64,000 nucleotides of DNA from Desmodus rotundus (taxonomy: Eukaryota > Chordata > Mammalia > Chiroptera > Phyllostomidae). The notes beneath the pieces are model-generated. The model saw nothing but the letters and a program-made list of their open reading frames with translations. It was not told where the DNA came from and did no database searches. The stretch is from the NCBI RefSeq assembly GCF_022682495.2, contig NW_026527291.1:496001-560000 (forward strand), written 5' to 3'. Of this stretch, positions 59,897 through 64,000 are shown in pieces; the stretch's first letter is position 1, and every line of letters starts with the position of its first letter. A program made the translations under genes and the position numbers.

Positions 59897-61370
59897 AGGT
59901 CACAGCAGTTTCACAGGGTCCCTGCGCACCTGTCCATGGAAACAGAAGCCCTCCCTGCCACTCAGAGGACCGCGCGATTACCCCTAGGCCACACTGCCCA
60001 GCAGCACTCTCAGCCCCGCACAGACAGTGTGCTAAGGACAGACTTGGATACCGGGGCCCTGGGCGGGGGATTTTCCATGGAACTCTCTAAGGGCCCGGTG
60101 CCCTGTGTCGCCCGGGAGTGCCCAAGCCCTTCCTTGACCCCGCAGGACACTTGCATCCAGCAATAAGCAGCCGTCTGCCTCCACGGGGCTCAAACACCTG
60201 GGCCCGGTGTGCGGGAACCTGGCGTACGTGGAGGCAAACCCCCAGACCCCTCTGGCCCGAACCCACCACTCGAAGATCCCCCTTTTCTTCCATCCGTAAA
60301 GGGGCCCTCCCTGGGGAGTGGAGGAACATGGGGAGGCCCCCAGGAGATGGCTTTTCTCCGAGCCGCGGCTGGCTCGTTTCGGGCCTATACGTGGGCCGCG
60401 CATGCGCACTCAGGCTCCCAAGCACACGCCTTCCCCGGCTCACCTGACCCATCCTTTAGAGGTCACAGCAGTTCCACAGGGTCCCTGGGCACCTGTCCGA
60501 GGACACAGGAGCCCTCCCTGTCACCTAAAGGACCACGCGATTTCCGCTGGGGAACACTCCCCAGAAGCACTCCCAGCCTCGCACAGACACTGTGCGCAGG
60601 ATAGACTTGTGGACCAGGGGCCTGGGGGGGGGAATTTTCCAGGGAACTCTCTAAAGGCCAGGTGCCCTCTGTCGCCCTGGGAGTGCCCACGCCATCCCTT
60701 AACCCTGCAGGACACTATCATCCAGCAATAAGCAGCCCTCTGCCTCCACGGGGCTCAAACACCTGGGGCCGTTGTGCGAGCACCTGGCGTTCGTGCAGGC
60801 AAACCCGCAGACCCCTCTGGCCCGAACCCACCACTGCGAAGATCCCACTTTTCTTCCATCCGTAAAGGGGTCCTCCTTGAGGAGTGGAGGAACACGGGGA
60901 GGCCCCCAGGAGATGGCTTTTCTCCGAGCCGCGGCTGGCTCCTTTCGGGCCCAAACGTGGGCCGCGCGTGCGCACTCAGGCTCCCCACAACAGGCCTCCC
61001 TCGGGTCACGGGGCCCACCCTTGTGGTGTCTCCTGACCCACCCATGAGGGGTCAAGTGACCCACGCCCGGGGGGTCTCGTGACCCACCCCTGAGGTGTCA
61101 CGTGACCCACCCCTGGGGGGTCTCGTGACCCACCCTTGAGGGGTCACGTGACCCACCCCTGAGGGGTCACGTGACCCACACCTGCGGGGTCACGTGACCC
61201 ACCCCTGGGGGGTCTCGTGACGCACCCCTGAGGGGTCACGTGACCCACCCTTGAGGGGTTTCGTGACCCACCCTTTTGGTGTCACGTGACCCACCCTTTT
61301 GGGGTCTCGTGACCCACCCTTGGGAAGTCACCTGTCCCACCCTGGAGGGGTCAGGTTACCCGACCTTGAG
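59897..61370 (+). repeat. Unit 44: long, 1474 bp, Q16 array
   Basis: Core A one base short, c at 60435 as in unit 41. Core B 60460-61002, array 61003-61370. Confidence 0.9.
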
Positions 61371-62891
61371 AGGTCACAGCAGTTTCACAGGGTCCCTGCG
61401 CACCTGTCCATGGAAACAGAAGCCCTCCCTGCCACTCAGAGGACCGCGCGATTACCCCTAGGCCACACTGCCCAGCAGCACTCTCAGCCCCGCACAGACA
61501 GTGTGCTAAGGACAGACTTTGATACCGGGGCCCTGGGCGGGGGATTTTCCATGGAACTCTCTAAGGGCCCGGTGCCCTGTGTCGCCCGGGAGTGCCCAAG
61601 CCCTTCCTTGACCCCGCAGGACACTTGCATCCAGCAATAAGCAGCCGTCTGCCTCCACGGGGCTCAAACACCTGGGCCCGGTGTGCGGGAACCTGGCGTA
61701 CGTGGAGGCAAACCCCCAGACCCCTCTGGCCCGAACCCACCACTGCGAAGATCCCCCTTTTCTTCCATCCGTAAAGGGGCCCTCCCTGGGGAGTGGAGGA
61801 ACATGGGGAGGCCCCCAGGAGATGGCTTTTCTCCGAGCCGCGGCTGGCTCGTTTCGGGCCTATACGTGGGCCGCGCATGCGCACTCAGGCTCCAAAGCAC
61901 ACGCCTTCCTCGGCTCACCTGACCCACCCTTTAGAGGTCACAGCAGTTCCACAGGGTCCCTGGGCACCAGTCCGTGGACACAGGAGCCCTCCCTGCCACC
62001 TAAAGGACCACGCGATTTCCGCTGGGGAACACTCCCCAGAAGCACTCCCAGCCTCGCACAGACACTGTGCGCAGATTAGACTTGTGGACCAGGGGCCTGG
62101 GGGGGGGAATTTTCCAGGGAACTCGCTAAAGGCCAGGTGCCCTCTGTCGCCCTGGGAGTGCCCACGCCATCCCTTAACCCTGCAGGACACTATCATCCAG
62201 CAATAAGCAGCCCTCTGCCTCCACGGGGCTCAAACACCTGGGGCCGTTGTGCGAGCACCAGGCGTTCGTGCAGGCAAACCCCCAGACCCCTCTGGCCCGA
62301 ACCCACCACTGCGAAGATCCCACTTTTCTTCCATCCGTAAAGGGGTCCTCCTTGAGGAGTGGAGGAACACGGGGAGGCCCCCAGGAGATGGCTTTTCTCC
62401 GAGCCGCGGCTGGCTCCTTTCGGGCCCATACGTGGGCCGCGCGTGCGCACTCAGGCTCCCCACAACAGGCCTCCCTCGGGTCACGGGGCCCACCCTTGTG
62501 GTGTCTCCTGACCCACCCATGAGGGGTCAAGTGACCCACGCCCGGGGGGTCTCGTGACCCACCCCTGAGGTGTCACGTGACCCACCCCTGGGGGGTCTCG
62601 TGACCCACCCTTGAGGGGTCACGTGACCCACCCCTGAGGGGTCACGTGACCCACACCTGCGGGGTCACGTGACCCACCCCTGGGGGGTCTCGTGACGCAC
62701 CCCTGAGGGGTCACGTGACCCACCCCTGGGGGGTCTCGTGACGCACCCCTGAGGGGTCACGTGACCCACCCTTGAGGGGTTTCGTGACCCACCCTTTTGG
62801 TGTCACGTGACCCACCCTTTTGGGGTCTCGTGACCCACCCTTGGGAAGTCACCTGTCCCACCCTGGAGGGGTCAGGTTACCCGACCTTGAG
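61371..62891 (+). repeat. Unit 45: long, 1521 bp, Q18 array
   Basis: Core B 61935-62477 with a at 62260. Core A junction region with AT at 62075-62076, as in unit 42. Q array 62478-62891. Lacks the NRF1-breaking change of unit 42. Confidence 0.9.
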
Positions 62892-64000
62892 AGGTCACAG
62901 CAGTTTCACAGGGTCCCTGCGCACCTGTCCATGGAAACAGAAGCCCTCCCTGCCACTCAGAGGACCGCGCGATTACCCCTAGGCCACACTGCCCAGCAGC
63001 ACTCTCAGCCCCGCACAGACAGTGTGCTAAGGACAGACTTGGATACCGGGGCCCTGGGCGGGGGATTTTCCATGGAACTCTCTAAGGGCCCGGTGCCCTG
63101 TGTCGCCCGGGAGTGCCCAAGCCCTTCCTTGACCCCGCAGGACACTTGCATCCAGCAATAAGCAGCCGTCTGCCTCCACGGGGCTCAAACACCTGGGCCC
63201 GGTGTGCGGGAACCTGGCGTACGTGGAGGCAAACCCCCAGACCCCTCTGGCCCGAACCCACCACTCGAAGATCCCCCTTTTCTTCCATCCGTAAAGGGGC
63301 CCTCCCTGGGGAGTGGAGGAACATGGGGAGGCCCCCAGGAGATGGCTTTTCTCCGAGCCGCGGCTGGCTCGTTTCGGGCCTATACGTGGGCCGCGCATGC
63401 GCACTCAGGCTCCAAAGCACACGCCTTCCTCGGCTCACCTGACCCACCCTTTAGAGGTCACAGCAGTTCCACAGAGTCCCTGGGCACCAGTCCGTGGACA
63501 CAGGAGCCCTCCCTGCCACCTAAAGGACCACGCGATTTCCGCTGGGGAACACTCCCCAGAAGCACTCCCAGCCTCGCACAGACACTGTGCGCAGGATAGA
63601 CTTGTGGACCAGGGGCCTGGGGGGGGGAATTTTCCAGGGAACTCGCTAAAGGCCAGGTGCCCTCTGTCGCCCTGGGAGTGCCCACGCCATCCCTTAACCC
63701 TGCAGGACACTATCATCCAGCAATAAGCAGCCCTCTGCCTCCACGGGGCTCAAAAACCTGGGCCCGTTGTGCGAGCACCTGGCGTTCGTGCAGGCAAACC
63801 CGCAGACCCCTCTGGCCCGAACCCACCACTGCGAAGATCCCACTTTTCTTCCATCAGTAAAGGGGTCCTCCTTGAGGAGTGGAGGAACACGGGGAAGCCC
63901 CCAGGAGATGGCTTTTCTCCGAGCCGCGCCTGGCTCCTTTCGGGCCTATACGTGGGCCGCGCGTGCGCACTCAGGCTCCCCACAACAGGCCTCCCTCGGG
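62892..64000 (+). repeat. Unit 46: partial long unit at right edge
   Basis: Core A one base short (CCACTCGAAG). Core B 63455-63997 with a at 63475 and P-linked marks. Only the first three bases of the following array (63998-64000) are in the window. Confidence 0.9.

Larger units (their letters stand above)
53860..62891 (+). repeat. Two tandem copies of a 4516-bp three-unit repeat
   Basis: Units 40-42 (53860-58375) and 43-45 (58376-62891) have identical length order 1521+1474+1521. Private changes are shared exactly 4516 bp apart: 55919/60435, 57559-57560/62075-62076, 57744/62260 and 54205/58721. Confidence 0.9.
1..64000 (+). repeat. GC-rich macrosatellite array filling the whole window
   Basis: The entire window is head-to-tail copies of one satellite, with no unique DNA and no interspersed element. 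Units are 817, 955, about 1474 or about 1521 bp. All lengths follow from a 541-543 bp core plus 1, 12, 16 or 18 copies of a 23-bp minisatellite, with 1-bp indels. Copies of the same type differ by only a few substitutions per kilobase, so the array is recently homogenised. I do not recognise it as a named family; it lacks a DUX4-like homeobox frame as in D4Z4. Array edges lie outside the window. Organism and chromosome cannot be told; vertebrate, probably mammalian, is an inference from composition and motifs. Confidence 0.97.

Noticed and set aside
371..64000. Immunoglobulin switch region or V(D)J signal (CACTGTG heptamers)
   Set aside because: CACTGTG occurs once per B core with no nonamer at 12 or 23 bp, and AGCT-rich switch pentamers are absent.
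1..64000. rRNA spacer, tRNA or telomeric repeat
   Set aside because: No rRNA or tRNA-like segment, no TTAGGG runs, and unit structure is unlike rDNA spacers.

Overview
The whole 64 kb window is one uninterrupted, GC- and CpG-rich tandem satellite (macrosatellite). I find no protein-coding gene, structural RNA gene, transposable element or unique sequence. The many short open frames on both strands come from few stop codons in repeated GC-rich DNA. The array runs off both ends: position 1 is the 45th base of a minisatellite block and position 64000 is the third base of another. Base composition, CpG density, canonical animal transcription-factor motifs and lack of genes suggest a vertebrate, most likely mammalian, genome assembled from long reads. 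I do not recognise the satellite family and cannot name the species.

One rule explains every unit length. The module is a core of about 541-543 bp followed by n tandem copies of a 23-bp minisatellite, with n = 1, 12, 16 or 18. Core A (541 bp) is usually followed by a single 23-bp copy, then core B (543 bp), then an array of 18 or 16 copies (P or Q haplotype). This gives units of 1521 or 1475 bp, and a recurrent 1-bp deletion in core A gives 1520 and 1474. In 8 of the 45 complete units a hybrid core (5' A, 3' B) is followed directly by 18 copies (955 bp, once) or 12 copies (817 bp, seven times). There are 45 complete units plus partial ones at each edge, all head to tail.

Layout: 1-370 is a partial Q array. 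About 0.4-5.9 kb holds mixed 1521/955 units. About 5.9-16.8 kb is dominated by an 817+1521 = 2338-bp higher-order repeat, three copies in perfect tandem at 9746-16759. About 16.8-53.9 kb is a mosaic of 1474, 1520 and 1521 units with further 2338-bp pairs, and contains segments copied at offsets of 12,889 and 28,773 bp. About 53.9-62.9 kb is two tandem copies of a 4516-bp three-unit repeat (1521+1474+1521). The last 1.1 kb is a truncated unit.

The most notable content is regulatory. Alternate 23-bp copies carry the perfect palindrome GGGTCACGTGACCC, whose centre GTCACGTGAC is the CLEAR/USF-type E-box; adding per-array counts gives about 277 CACGTG sites. Every core ends with an intact or near-intact NRF1 consensus in a CpG cluster about 28 bp before the minisatellite, and every core A has a kappaB-type decamer. 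Each unit therefore looks like a CpG-island promoter with an E-box cluster, repeated about 46 times. Function is inference. Counts and boundaries were made by reading the sequence, not by software.
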